Notes under the pieces: generated by a model
What the model was told of the DNA's origin: nothing
Database searches by the model: none
What the model saw: only the letters and a program-made list of their open reading frames with translations
Translations under genes and position numbers: made by a program
Assembly: GCA_018266845.1 (NCBI GenBank)
Contig: JAFDZO010000015.1
Location: forward strand, 1-64,000
DNA length: 64,000 nt
Direction: 5' to 3'
Source: Bacteroidota bacterium
GTDB lineage: Bacteria > Bacteroidota > Ignavibacteria > Tepidaquicellales > Tepidaquicellaceae
Shown here: positions 18,579 to 26,408 of the stretch, piece by piece
Numbering within the stretch: the stretch's first letter is position 1
How the letters are laid out: each line of letters starts with the position of its first letter

Positions 18579-19712
18579 ATGAAGAAACTACTATTTCTTT
18601 CCTTTGTTTTTTCTTTTTTCATTATCTGTCAAAAAGGTTTTTCTTATCCGCGTTTTGTCGCTTATACCGGCGATAAATGTGTTGACTGCCATGTAAATCC
18701 GTCAGGGGCTTCCATGAGAACCGAGTACGGCGTGAAATACTCTAAGCAGGAGCTTGAAATGGATTTTATGAAAAAAGTTTCATCAAAGATGGAATTTTCT
18801 CCTAAGCTCAGTAAAAATATTTCTGTCGGCGGAGATGTAAGGCTTGCTCATTCTGATAACGATTTGAAGACATCCACTTCCGCAAACAAATTACTTGCTA
18901 TGGAAGGGAATTTGTATATAAACGCAAAGATAAACGATAATCTTAGCGTATTCGTTTCTTCAGGGCTGCAAAGTGTTGAGGCTCCTGTAAAAAATGAATT
19001 CTATGGACTGCTTTCAAACCTAACCGATGCAAAAATTTATTTTCAGGCAGGAAAGTTTTCTCCTAATTTCGGAATCAGAATTCCCGACCATCGCGCATAC
19101 CAAAGATTATATTTGCTCAATACGCCTTATGATGCAGATGCGGGGTTGCAGTTAGGAATTTCTCCGGGGGATTTTAATATGAGTATTGGTTTATTTAACG
19201 GGCTTGCAATAGATTTTTTCGATACAGACTTAAATAAAATGTTCGTTGCTTCTGCCGACTATACTTTCCATTTTAGTCAGGATAGAGTTCATCTTAATCT
19301 CGGCGCTTCTGCTTACAATAACCCGTTTAGAGTAGATGACGGGCAGGGCAATTTGATTGATGCCAATCAGAAAGCGTTTAACGGATTTACCAAAATCGGA
19401 TTCTTTGATAAAGTAGCAATTCTCGGTGAAGTGGATTTTCTTGAAAATCAGAGGTCAAACATTCTCAAAAGAGGTATGTACAGCTTTGGCGAGCTAAGTG
19501 TGCGGGTTGCCAGAGGAGTTGAGCTTCGCGGACAATATGAAATGCGCGACCCCAACAGAGACGTTACCGATGACGAAATAAAAAGAATCAGCGGCGGCTT
19601 TGCATTGTTCCCGATGCAGGGAATGGAAGTGGAAGCCATGTACCGCTCGGTAACCGAAACTCCTTCAATGGATAATAACGAGTACCAGTTTATGTTCCAT
19701 TTTTATTTTTAA
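18579..19712 (+). CDS. Outer-membrane beta-barrel protein with a single c-type heme motif
   Basis: This 377-residue exported protein has a signal peptide. Immediately after it comes a heme c site, C34-V-D-C37-H38 within AYTGDKCVDCHVNPSGASMR, a pattern I recognise from a family of putative multidomain cytochrome/porin proteins. The rest (residues ~70-377) alternates polar and hydrophobic positions and ends in FMFHFYF, a terminal aromatic strand typical of outer-membrane barrels. It may move electrons near the outer membrane. The Rieske gene 86 bases upstream is the natural candidate partner. Confidence 0.75.
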   Translation: MKKLLFLSFVFSFFIICQKGFSYPRFVAYTGDKCVDCHVNPSGASMRTEYGVKYSKQELEMDFMKKVSSKMEFSPKLSKNISVGGDVRLAHSDNDLKTSTSANKLLAMEGNLYINAKINDNLSVFVSSGLQSVEAPVKNEFYGLLSNLTDAKIYFQAGKFSPNFGIRIPDHRAYQRLYLLNTPYDADAGLQLGISPGDFNMSIGLFNGLAIDFFDTDLNKMFVASADYTFHFSQDRVHLNLGASAYNNPFRVDDGQGNLIDANQKAFNGFTKIGFFDKVAILGEVDFLENQRSNILKRGMYSFGELSVRVARGVELRGQYEMRDPNRDVTDDEIKRISGGFALFPMQGMEVEAMYRSVTETPSMDNNEYQFMFHFYF

Positions 19713-19785
19713 TCTACAACCCGGTTACTATGTTGTAAATTTCGTCTTGAGCGGGATTGCTGCTTCGTAACGAATTTAAAGCTAT

Positions 19786-19825
19786 AAAAAACCTGACATG
19801 ATTAAAACCTGTCAGGTTTTTTTTA
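19786..19825 (+). terminator. Intrinsic terminator after the heme-barrel gene
   Basis: AAAAAACCTGACA pairs with TGTCAGGTTTTTT around an 11-base loop and is followed by further Ts. It lies between the heme-barrel gene and the DUF1579-like gene. Confidence 0.85.
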
Positions 19826-19871
19826 TTTAATTTTTATCCCCTCTTCAATATCTTGTAAAAAAATTCCCCCT

Positions 19872-20384
19872 ATGAAAATAGTAAAAATTTTTCTTTATAT
19901 TTTTTTTGTTTTTCTTTTCCACAATATAAAAGCTCAAAATCCTCCTAAACCTATTGACCTCCCGTTCTTCAATTTAATTGAAGGAACATGGACGGCGCAG
20001 TCCGATATGATGGGAATGAAAATGAACGAGGAGCTTACCTGTGCTATGAGTCTTAACAAACAATTTCTTGTTATGAATCTTACTGCCGTCTCCGAAGATA
20101 AAACTCACACATATACCGGAATGGGTGTCTTTGGCTGCGATGATAAAGGAAATGTTACTTCGTGGTGGTTTGATCATTGGGGAGTTACCGGCACTTCTTC
20201 CGGCACGGGAAAGATTGACGGGCTTAAAATGATAACAGATGATAAAAGTGTAAACTATACCACGAACAGAACGCTTGAGCTTACAGGCGGGCAGTTAGTC
20301 ATGAAATTTTCCAGAACGGTAAAAACTCCTGACGGCAAAGAGGTTCCAATCAGCGGCGAGACCATTTACAACAAAACAAAATAA
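19872..20384 (+). CDS. Exported DUF1579-like protein
   Basis: A 170-residue protein with a signal peptide ending near KAQNPPKP. The mature domain starts FFNLIEGTWTAQS and contains GMGVFGCDDKGNVTSWWFDHWG, the layout of DUF1579-type lipocalin-like domains (G-x-W near the start, then Y/F-D-x-K-G...W). The function is unknown; such domains may bind small hydrophobic ligands. It stands alone between terminators. Confidence 0.68.
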   Translation: MKIVKIFLYIFFVFLFHNIKAQNPPKPIDLPFFNLIEGTWTAQSDMMGMKMNEELTCAMSLNKQFLVMNLTAVSEDKTHTYTGMGVFGCDDKGNVTSWWFDHWGVTGTSSGTGKIDGLKMITDDKSVNYTTNRTLELTGGQLVMKFSRTVKTPDGKEVPISGETIYNKTK

Positions 20385-20409
20385 AAAAGGCGCATTGCTG
20401 CGCCTTTTG
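20385..20409. terminator. Bidirectional terminator
   Basis: A perfect 10-bp stem AAAAGGCGCA / TGCGCCTTTT with a TTGC loop ends both the DUF1579-like gene and the convergent NirK-like operon. Confidence 0.85.
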
Positions 20410-20432
20410 TTCATCCATTAAACAGCAGGAAA

Positions 20433-22208
20433 TTACTTTCCCTTTTTTGCTTTCATAACCATTACAACTGAAATTATTGAAATAATCAGCGAGCCGAAGA
20501 TAATACCCATTCCTGTTTTCGATACATTGCCCATAAACCCGGAAGTAGAGCTTTTCACCCTTACTTCACCCTTCATATACGGGTGAGGAGTGCACATATA
20601 GGTATATGTTCCCTGCTTCGTATATCTGAAAGAATATTTTTCTGCATGCGCCAGCATAGGCGATGCCATAACTTCCGGCACGCTTCCATAGCTGATGACA
20701 TTATGAATTCCCGCAAACTCGCCTTCCATATACGCAAACACATCTTCATTCTGCCACGTTACAGTTGTGCCCTCTTCAATTTCAAGAACTTTCGGATAGA
20801 ACGAGTTCCCTATAATTTTTACAGTAACTTCTTTTTCATTTGGTCCGTGAACTTCCGGCGGGTCAACATCGGGCGTGCCAGGCTCAAACGGAGAAACTAC
20901 TCTTGAAACTTTAGATTTTATTTCCGCAAAATCCTTTTCGGAATACTTCGGTCCGTCGGATAAAACTGTTACAGGTGTCTGGGCATTTTTATCGCACTGT
21001 AATATTCCTATTGCTCCTCTGTCAGTTGAACCCACGGCATGAGAGAGCATCAGGTAGCTTCCTTCATCAGGCGGAACGCGGAACTCAACCACCCATGAAT
21101 CCGTCGGTCCGGCTGTAACGCTTTGCCCTCCCGGATAAGAGGCATCGGGATTCCCCTGCCAGTATGCGAAGTCCCATACAATTCCTACTATATGAAATGT
21201 GGAAAGCAGATTAGGTCCCGCATTCAGGAAATAAATTCTTACATAATCGCCGGGCTTTACTTTTATCGGCTCTTCTACATACCTGAAAAGTTTTCCGTTG
21301 AAAGTAGTGTAAAGCGGCTGGCTGTTGATAGCATCTTTTCCGTTTGAATAAAACTCATGCTGTGTAAGATAAATTTCTGCATCGGGTTTTTTATTCAGAA
21401 TCTGTTCCAGCTTGAATTTTTTCTTCGGCTTTACAACCATCATTCCATATTGACCGAAAATAATGTGCATAGGTATTGCGTGCCCGCCGGGCGCGCAGTG
21501 GTATAAATAAACTCCCGGCACCGTGCATCTGAAAATAAGTGATTTGGTTTTACCTGCCTCTATTTTTCCGAGGTATTTTGATGTTTGCGTATAAGCAGAG
21601 TGAATAGAAGCTCCATGGGGAATTGAGCCTTTGTTTACAACGTTAAACTTTACTACATCGCCTTCTTCTACTGTGATAGTTGGTCCCGGAATTGTGCCGT
21701 TTGTTACAAACCCTTTAAACATTACTCCTTTGCCCAGATATGCTTCGCCTTCTGAAAGCTCGATTGTTACTTCCTTATCGAACTTAGAATCCTGCGGCAT
21801 ATAGCTTGTCGGGGGGATGGGCAGCTTTTCGTCTCTGCTGATTACTTCTATAAACTCTTTCTTCGGCTCTGTTTGTTTAGTAGTATCCGAAGGAGCAGGG
21901 GGAGGAGGATATGATGCAGGCAAAAATTTTGCAGTGTTCATTTTATCTACTGCGTCTTTGTATTCAGGGGGAAGCTGGCTTACAAGGCTCGCTGCTTTAT
22001 CGTTTATGCTGCCCTGATTTTTTATCGCAGTTAAAAGCTCTTTTGCAACAAGAGAATTATCTTTGTTTTCAAGAATCGTATTGAAGTAGCTTGTATTGCA
22101 AAACGGACAGGCTTCAGATTCAAAATGCCAGATGAGAAGAGCAGCTGTGAATACGGCAAAAGGAATTGCTATCTTTAAAAACTTCTTACTTCCTTTAAGT
22201 GTTTTCAT
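20433..22208 (-). CDS. NirK-like multicopper protein with fused plastocyanin-type domain
   Basis: Read from the ATG complementary to 22206-22208 (591 residues); an upstream in-frame start would overlap the cytochrome gene. Order: N-terminal membrane segment (~12-28), a C34-P-F-C37 motif, a Pro-rich linker, two cupredoxin domains (~145-260 and ~275-405), a third plastocyanin-like domain (~460-552) and a C-terminal membrane anchor (~566-587). Aligned by eye with copper nitrite reductases, the type 2 copper ligands are H203, H237 and H390, and active-site H339 is kept. Type 1 ligands are H198, C238 and H248. The axial Met position is Q253 and the catalytic Asp position is S201. The third domain has intact ligands H502, C539, H542 and M545. 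It may reduce nitrite or have another copper redox role. Confidence 0.8.
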   Translation of the reverse strand: MKTLKGSKKFLKIAIPFAVFTAALLIWHFESEACPFCNTSYFNTILENKDNSLVAKELLTAIKNQGSINDKAASLVSQLPPEYKDAVDKMNTAKFLPASYPPPPAPSDTTKQTEPKKEFIEVISRDEKLPIPPTSYMPQDSKFDKEVTIELSEGEAYLGKGVMFKGFVTNGTIPGPTITVEEGDVVKFNVVNKGSIPHGASIHSAYTQTSKYLGKIEAGKTKSLIFRCTVPGVYLYHCAPGGHAIPMHIIFGQYGMMVVKPKKKFKLEQILNKKPDAEIYLTQHEFYSNGKDAINSQPLYTTFNGKLFRYVEEPIKVKPGDYVRIYFLNAGPNLLSTFHIVGIVWDFAYWQGNPDASYPGGQSVTAGPTDSWVVEFRVPPDEGSYLMLSHAVGSTDRGAIGILQCDKNAQTPVTVLSDGPKYSEKDFAEIKSKVSRVVSPFEPGTPDVDPPEVHGPNEKEVTVKIIGNSFYPKVLEIEEGTTVTWQNEDVFAYMEGEFAGIHNVISYGSVPEVMASPMLAHAEKYSFRYTKQGTYTYMCTPHPYMKGEVRVKSSTSGFMGNVSKTGMGIIFGSLIISIISVVMVMKAKKGK

Positions 22209-22230
22209 ACTCTTTGTTTTTATTTTTTGT

Positions 22231-22650
22231 TTATTTATCAACTGACCTGAAATATTCCAGAACATTTCTCGCTTCATCCTGCGTGAGGTTTTGGCTTACC
22301 ATAGGCACTTTGTATTCAGCAAAAAGCGAAGCTGCGGCTTGATTTTCTTTTACCATTCCCTCAGGGTTGAGTATCATGTTCATTATCCATTCGGGTTTTC
22401 TTCTCTTGGTTACTCCTTTAAGCGGGGGACCAATGAGCTTCTCATCAATCTTGTGGCAGGAAACACATTTTTGCTCGAAAATTGTTTTCCCTGAAGCAGA
22501 CATCTTGTCATCTATCTTTCCCATATCCAGCTTTACTTCTTTAACCGGACCGACTCCAAGCTCTTCATTATTATTGCTGCAGCCGTTAAAGCTTATTGTT
22601 AAGAAGAAACTTGCTAAGAGGATTGCGGGTATTAATATTTTTATTTTCAT
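22231..22650 (-). CDS. Lipoprotein monoheme cytochrome c
   Basis: The start is placed at the ATG complementary to 22648-22650 (139 residues) because this gives a proper lipoprotein signal with lipobox FNGC (Cys24). A longer frame exists upstream, but it lacks a signal and overlaps ric. The heme c site is C62-V-S-C65-H66, and M117 in KVPMVSQNLT is the likely axial ligand. The fold is a class I cytochrome c. It lies 22 bases upstream of the NirK-like gene and 40 bases after ric, so it is a plausible electron donor to the copper protein at the cytoplasmic membrane's outer face. Confidence 0.88.
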   Translation of the reverse strand: MKIKILIPAILLASFFLTISFNGCSNNNEELGVGPVKEVKLDMGKIDDKMSASGKTIFEQKCVSCHKIDEKLIGPPLKGVTKRRKPEWIMNMILNPEGMVKENQAAASLFAEYKVPMVSQNLTQDEARNVLEYFRSVDK

Positions 22651-22690
22651 TATATAGAATTTATTTATTTGGGTATTAAGTTTTATTAAA

Positions 22691-23413
22691 TTATATGATG
22701 ATTTGATTTCTTTTTTGAAATTCCATTTCCACTGTTCTTGGGAATAAAATGTTGTTTTCAAGATGTATATGAATTTTTAAGTCCTTATAAAACTCTTCAA
22801 GCTCCTGAAACGTTACTCTGAATGTAGTGCACGCATTTGCCGGCGGAGTAAAATTGTTTGTGAGCTGTTTTATCATCTCAATTTCTTCACCTGCTTCCGA
22901 GTGCTCCCGTATCAGCACGCTAATCGGCGTTTCCACATTTCCGAACGGAGGATAAAAATTAGTTCTGCTCTCGGTTTCCATTGCAGCGATATACGGGAAC
23001 AGCACGCTTTCTTCTTTTTCCATGTGCGAGGCAAGGTCGGTTTTGAGGCGCTCGAAATTTTTCTTCACTTCCGAAAGATAAGGAAAATTATCTCCGTGAG
23101 CGTTTACAACTTTTTCTATATGGGCAGAGATGACGGGAAATACTCTTCTTAAATATTCGTGGTGATTAACAATGATGTAGCTGCAAAGAAAAGATAAAGA
23201 CCAGATATTAAATTTTTCGCTTACGTATTCCGTTTCGATTTCTGAAAGCTCTTCCGTGATTTTTTCGGCATTCAGCCCTCTTTCAGAGCAGATGGATGAA
23301 AGCTGTTTTTTTCCTCCGCAGCAGTAGTCGAGATTGTATTTTTCAAGAACCCTTATAGCTCTGAAGTTATTTTTTACTATTTCACCGAGTGTAGTTTCGG
23401 GCGCAATGTTCAT
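22691..23413 (-). CDS. ric: Iron-sulfur cluster repair di-iron protein (RIC/ScdA/YtfE family)
   Basis: A 240-residue protein with the two-part RIC layout. The N-terminal DUF542 domain carries LDYCCGGKKQL with the Cys pair at residues 31-32. The hemerythrin-like domain (residues ~78-230) carries the di-iron ligands in NHHEYLRRVFP, SHMEKEESVLFPY, REHSEAGEE and HIHLENNILFP. RIC proteins help restore iron-sulfur clusters damaged by nitric oxide or oxidants. It is the first gene of the ric-cytochrome-NirK-like operon, and a TTGAC-N4-GTCAA palindrome sits 53 bases upstream of its start. Confidence 0.94.
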   Translation of the reverse strand: MNIAPETTLGEIVKNNFRAIRVLEKYNLDYCCGGKKQLSSICSERGLNAEKITEELSEIETEYVSEKFNIWSLSFLCSYIIVNHHEYLRRVFPVISAHIEKVVNAHGDNFPYLSEVKKNFERLKTDLASHMEKEESVLFPYIAAMETESRTNFYPPFGNVETPISVLIREHSEAGEEIEMIKQLTNNFTPPANACTTFRVTFQELEEFYKDLKIHIHLENNILFPRTVEMEFQKRNQIII

Positions 23414-23465
23414 TTTCAGTTTTATTTATTTTACATAAAACTAAAGAGAACGAATCCGAGAGGCA

Positions 23466-23479
23466 TTGACTTAAGTCAA
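23466..23479. promoter_or_regulatory. FNR/HcpR-like operator TTGAC-TTAA-GTCAA upstream of ric
   Basis: The sequence TTGACTTAAGTCAA is a perfect 14-bp palindrome of the Crp/Fnr half-site type. Its centre lies about 59 bases upstream of the ric start codon, and a TATGTA at 23437-23432 on the minus strand could be the -10 element. The same half-sites with the same spacing occur upstream of nrfH at 59533-59546. Confidence 0.72.
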
Positions 23480-23502
23480 GGGAGTGTGAAAAGAAATCAG
23501 TT

Positions 23503-23523
23503 CTCCCCCTTAACAAGGGGGAG
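23503..23523. repeat. CTCCCCCTT-AAC-AAGGGGGAG hairpin
   Basis: A perfect 9-bp stem with a three-base loop, followed by a GAGGGGGTTT segment and a related, weaker TTCCCCTTATAAGGAG palindrome 50 bases on. It resembles short dispersed hairpin repeats common between genes in this phylum, and could also serve as a terminator for the minus-strand lipoprotein-side genes. Confidence 0.5.
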
Positions 23524-23610
23524 CTAGAGGGGGTTTAAAGTGTTTGAGGTAAATCAGTATCGGTAAATTATCTTCCCCTTATAAGGAGAGAGATAGTGAG
23601 GTAAAAGTGT

Positions 23611-24042
23611 TTAGGGTCTAGTATTATATACAAATCCAGCTACTTTATCTCCATTATATTGAGGTAGAAAATAAAAATCGTTCTTTTTCCCTTTGATCTT
23701 AAAGAGGCTTTTTTTGTAAGGCTCTATTAATTGATTTAATGGGGTTTTAGTAACAATAGCTTCGTAACCTTCTATGTTGTTTATCACTAATCCAACTAAT
23801 TCTATAAACTGTTCCATAGTTATATCTTTACTATACATTACACCTTTATCAGTATTTTCTTGAACTTTATAAGCATAAGAGTATTTAGTACCATCATATG
23901 TGAATACAGCTGAACCTGAATTTCCTTTGTTTTCCGTTTGTGAAAAAATACTGTTGCTCTCGGTTTTTTTACTATTAGCACATGCAACGATTAACAAAAG
24001 AATAGTAAAAATAGAAAAGAGGAATTTATAATTATTTTTCAT
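23611..24042 (-). CDS. Hypothetical lipoprotein
   Basis: A 143-residue protein with a short signal peptide and lipobox LIVAC (Cys near 21). A polar linker is followed by a small domain (residues ~50-143) with no motif I recognise. Its codons are noticeably AT-richer than those of the ric operon. It lies 17 bases downstream of the membrane-protein gene on the same strand, and they may form a two-gene unit. Confidence 0.55.
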   Translation of the reverse strand: MKNNYKFLFSIFTILLLIVACANSKKTESNSIFSQTENKGNSGSAVFTYDGTKYSYAYKVQENTDKGVMYSKDITMEQFIELVGLVINNIEGYEAIVTKTPLNQLIEPYKKSLFKIKGKKNDFYFLPQYNGDKVAGFVYNTRP

Positions 24043-24059
24043 AAATAGGATTTTGGTGG

Positions 24060-24479
24060 TTACTCCATATTTCTTCTTGAATGTTTAAATCTATTCCAAA
24101 GCAATAGTAAAATATTAAACGGAATGATAATTCTTAAATATGTCCACCCAAAAGAATCATTTAATCCATTCGTGTAAGATTGACTTAGTAATATACAGTT
24201 AGCAATAATTATTATAACAATTATTATTTTAAATATTACAGGCCACTCTGTGAACGTATAAACATCTAATGACCAATTTACAACATCATTTTTTTTCTTG
24301 GTTCTTTGGACAATACCAACATCTAATGTTATTATACAATAATAAATGCTGAGATAAAGCATTTCGTTTATATCCCATAATTCAAAATGAATATTTCCTT
24401 GTTTTCCAGCGACTGTTAAAAGAATTTTGATTAGAAAAGGGGCAAAAGGCAAAGCTATGTTTATGAGAAACCAAATCAT
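24060..24479 (-). CDS. Hypothetical membrane protein
   Basis: A 139-residue protein with about four hydrophobic segments (residues ~2-22, ~38-55, ~78-98 and ~110-130) separated by short polar loops; RTKKKNDVVNW lies in a loop. No family is recognised. It is AT-rich and sits with two other AT-rich genes of unknown function, possibly a recently acquired stretch. Confidence 0.5.
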   Translation of the reverse strand: MIWFLINIALPFAPFLIKILLTVAGKQGNIHFELWDINEMLYLSIYYCIITLDVGIVQRTKKKNDVVNWSLDVYTFTEWPVIFKIIIVIIIIANCILLSQSYTNGLNDSFGWTYLRIIIPFNILLLLWNRFKHSRRNME

Positions 24480-24580
24480 AAGAGGTTTATAGAATTGAGA
24501 AGTAAATCGATTTTGTTAAGTTTAAATATTAACTATATTTAACTCAATAAAAAATAGCATTCAAATATCATATTATAATT

Positions 24581-25315
24581 ATGGATAAAATAGATTCTTT
24601 ATATTGTGTTATAGATTCATTAGAAAAAATAAGTAAAAGCAATGTTTCAATCAAAAATGCCGATTCAATTTTTACTATGCTTAAAGATATACAAGATAAC
24701 AGTAATCATAATTTTTGGTTTGGTTTTTTAGGAATAATGGTGGCTATTATCTCGGTATTTATTCAGTATAAAAGCATACAAGATACCATTAAAGGAAATA
24801 CGGAAATAACTTTTAGACAACAATGGATTGATAATATTAGAAACACTCTAAGCGAATTACTTGGGGAATTAAATAGGATTTTAAATTATTTATATGACCA
24901 TACAAATAGAAGGGAAGAAATTAATTGGAAAAAACTTTATACAATGGTAAGTGCAGCAACTCCTAAAATTGTAAAACTTAAACTGTTATTTAATTCAGAT
25001 AGAAGATTGGATCAAGAACTGGCTTTCAGACTTTTAGAAAATATTGAGACATTTTTTACTTATTATATAAATAAAGAAAATATTAATAGGGTCACAAACT
25101 CAGATTTTACAGATGCGAGAAAGGATTTAATAAATTTAACTAAAATTATATTGATTAGAGAATGGAGACGAGTGCAAAAAGAAAACATGGTTTCTGGAGA
25201 AAATTTGAATTCGGAAAGTAAGTTTGAAGAAACAATAAAAAAAATTGCTCAAAGATTAAAAATTAGAGAATTGAAAATTCAACATAAGCACTATGAAAAA
25301 TACAACCGAAAATGA
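24581..25315 (+). CDS. Hypothetical single-pass membrane protein with helical cytoplasmic domain
   Basis: A 244-residue protein. One transmembrane helix (residues ~44-64, FWFGFLGIMVAIISVFIQY) is followed by a long charged helical region containing FRQQWIDNIRNTLSELLGEL and ending in a Lys/Arg-rich tail. The FR.QWI..LR pattern after a membrane segment is seen in several uncharacterised bacterial proteins linked to accessory regions, but I cannot name a family. The gene is very AT-rich compared with its neighbours and is divergent from the two preceding genes. Confidence 0.55.
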   Translation: MDKIDSLYCVIDSLEKISKSNVSIKNADSIFTMLKDIQDNSNHNFWFGFLGIMVAIISVFIQYKSIQDTIKGNTEITFRQQWIDNIRNTLSELLGELNRILNYLYDHTNRREEINWKKLYTMVSAATPKIVKLKLLFNSDRRLDQELAFRLLENIETFFTYYINKENINRVTNSDFTDARKDLINLTKIILIREWRRVQKENMVSGENLNSESKFEETIKKIAQRLKIRELKIQHKHYEKYNRK

Positions 25316-25319
25316 GCAT

Positions 25320-26006
25320 TTACTCCGTCATCTTCTTCAGCTTTGCTGCATTCTTTATGATAAAAGATTTTCCTGAAACCTCTATTACTCCTTCTTCCTG
25401 AAGTTTTTTTAATGTGCGGGAAAGCGTTTCGGGGATTGTGCCGAGAAGCGAAGCCATATCGTATCGGCTGATTTCAATTTCAAACTCCTCAATACCCGCT
25501 TTTTCGTACTCGGTAAAAATATATCCGGCGACACGCTTGTGAACATCTCGCATTGTGAGATTTTCAATCTGAAAATTAAGCTGCCTGTTTTTCTTTGAAA
25601 TACTTGCAAGCATTTTCAGGCACAGGTTTACATCGTCTTTGAAAAACTGATGTATTCTATCGGCGGGAATATAAAGAAGCTCGGTGTAATCTTCCATTGC
25701 CATTGCGTTTGCAGGATAGGTAAGCTGTTTTGTTTCATCGGTGAATTTTTCGAAGAGAGGCACTTCTGCAAATGAACCGTACGGGTGAATAATGGTGAGT
25801 ATCTGCTCCCTGCCCTCTTTGGAGATTTTATAAATTTTTACGGAGCCGTCAAGAACAGTATAGGGTCCGCCGAAAAGCTCGGACTCAAAAAAAATTATAT
25901 CGCCCTTGCCGAACTTTTTTTTGCTGACAAACGATTTTACTTTTTCAAGCTGCTCATCGCTCATCTCGGCAAAAAGAAAAACCTTTTTTAATATTTCATT
26001 ATCCAT
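25320..26006 (-). CDS. Crp/Fnr-family transcriptional regulator, FNR-like recognition helix
   Basis: A 228-residue regulator with an N-terminal cyclic-nucleotide-binding-type beta roll (residues ~10-125), a dimerisation helix (~126-160) and a winged HTH (~170-220). The recognition helix E193-T-L-S196-R197 has the E-x-x-S-R pattern of FNR, which reads TTGA-type half-sites. The protein has one cysteine (C129) and lacks the N-terminal cysteines of FNR, so it is more like DNR/HcpR-type nitric-oxide-responsive members. The TTGAC-N4-GTCAA palindromes at 23466 and 59533 are its likely targets (inference). It overlaps the upstream SemiSWEET gene by 8 bases. Confidence 0.88.
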   Translation of the reverse strand: MDNEILKKVFLFAEMSDEQLEKVKSFVSKKKFGKGDIIFFESELFGGPYTVLDGSVKIYKISKEGREQILTIIHPYGSFAEVPLFEKFTDETKQLTYPANAMAMEDYTELLYIPADRIHQFFKDDVNLCLKMLASISKKNRQLNFQIENLTMRDVHKRVAGYIFTEYEKAGIEEFEIEISRYDMASLLGTIPETLSRTLKKLQEEGVIEVSGKSFIIKNAAKLKKMTE

Positions 26007-26253
26007 ACCGGAGTTTCATTACAAGGTTTATGGTTGCGAAAATTGCTCCAATGCCATTGGCAAAAACAAGAGGAAGGTCGTTGATAATTAATCCGTAAAT
26101 GAGCCAGAGAATAATACCGATTTCCATCATTAAAATCATCGGCAGCGAAAGGTCTTTTGTGTGTTTTGTTTTTATCGCTCGTATGCCCTGTGGAAGCAAG
26201 GCAAATGTTGTGAAAAATGCAGCCACAAAACCGAGTATGGTAATGAAGTTCAA
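25999..26253 (-). CDS. SemiSWEET-family PQ-loop transporter
   Basis: An 84-residue protein with three transmembrane helices and the PQ-loop motif FALLPQGIRAIKTKHTKDLSL near residues 18-38. This is the size and layout of bacterial SemiSWEETs, which dimerise to carry sugars. The last helix ends in Lys/Arg residues. Its stop codon overlaps the start of the Crp/Fnr regulator gene, so translation of the two is probably coupled. The substrate is unknown. Confidence 0.85.
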   Translation of the reverse strand: MNFITILGFVAAFFTTFALLPQGIRAIKTKHTKDLSLPMILMMEIGIILWLIYGLIINDLPLVFANGIGAIFATINLVMKLRYG

Positions 26254-26340
26254 AACTGTTTTATTATAGGTTTAAAAAAGACAGCAAAGAGCAAAACATT
26301 GAAAAAACAACAAAAGAATCAAGCGACAACGATTAATAAT

Positions 26341-26408
26341 ATTGATTTAACAATGGTTTATGGCAAAACTTACGAGGGGGCGTAAGTTTTGCCCATAGTT
26401 AAATCAAT
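26341..26408. terminator. Long inverted repeat overlapping the glyQS stop codon
   Basis: The outer arms ATTGATTTAAC (26341-26351) and GTTAAATCAAT (26398-26408) are perfect complements, as are the inner arms CAAAACTTACG (26364-26374) and CGTAAGTTTTG (26381-26391). The whole folds into one interrupted hairpin. The right arm covers the last codons and stop of glyQS. It probably separates glyQS from the SemiSWEET-regulator pair. Confidence 0.65.

Noticed and set aside
22651-22761. Longer cytochrome c reading frame
   Set aside because: It would overlap ric and hide the lipoprotein signal; ATG at 22650 gives a clean lipobox.
23503-23600. CRISPR-like or phage attachment repeats near the CCCCC/GGGGG palindromes
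   Set aside because: Only one good hairpin and one degenerate copy exist, with no integrase or tRNA nearby.
26161-26385. Plus-strand frame of 74 codons across the SemiSWEET start and glyQS hairpin
   Set aside because: It is antisense to SemiSWEET and ends in the hairpin; composition is Lys/Thr rich without domain features.
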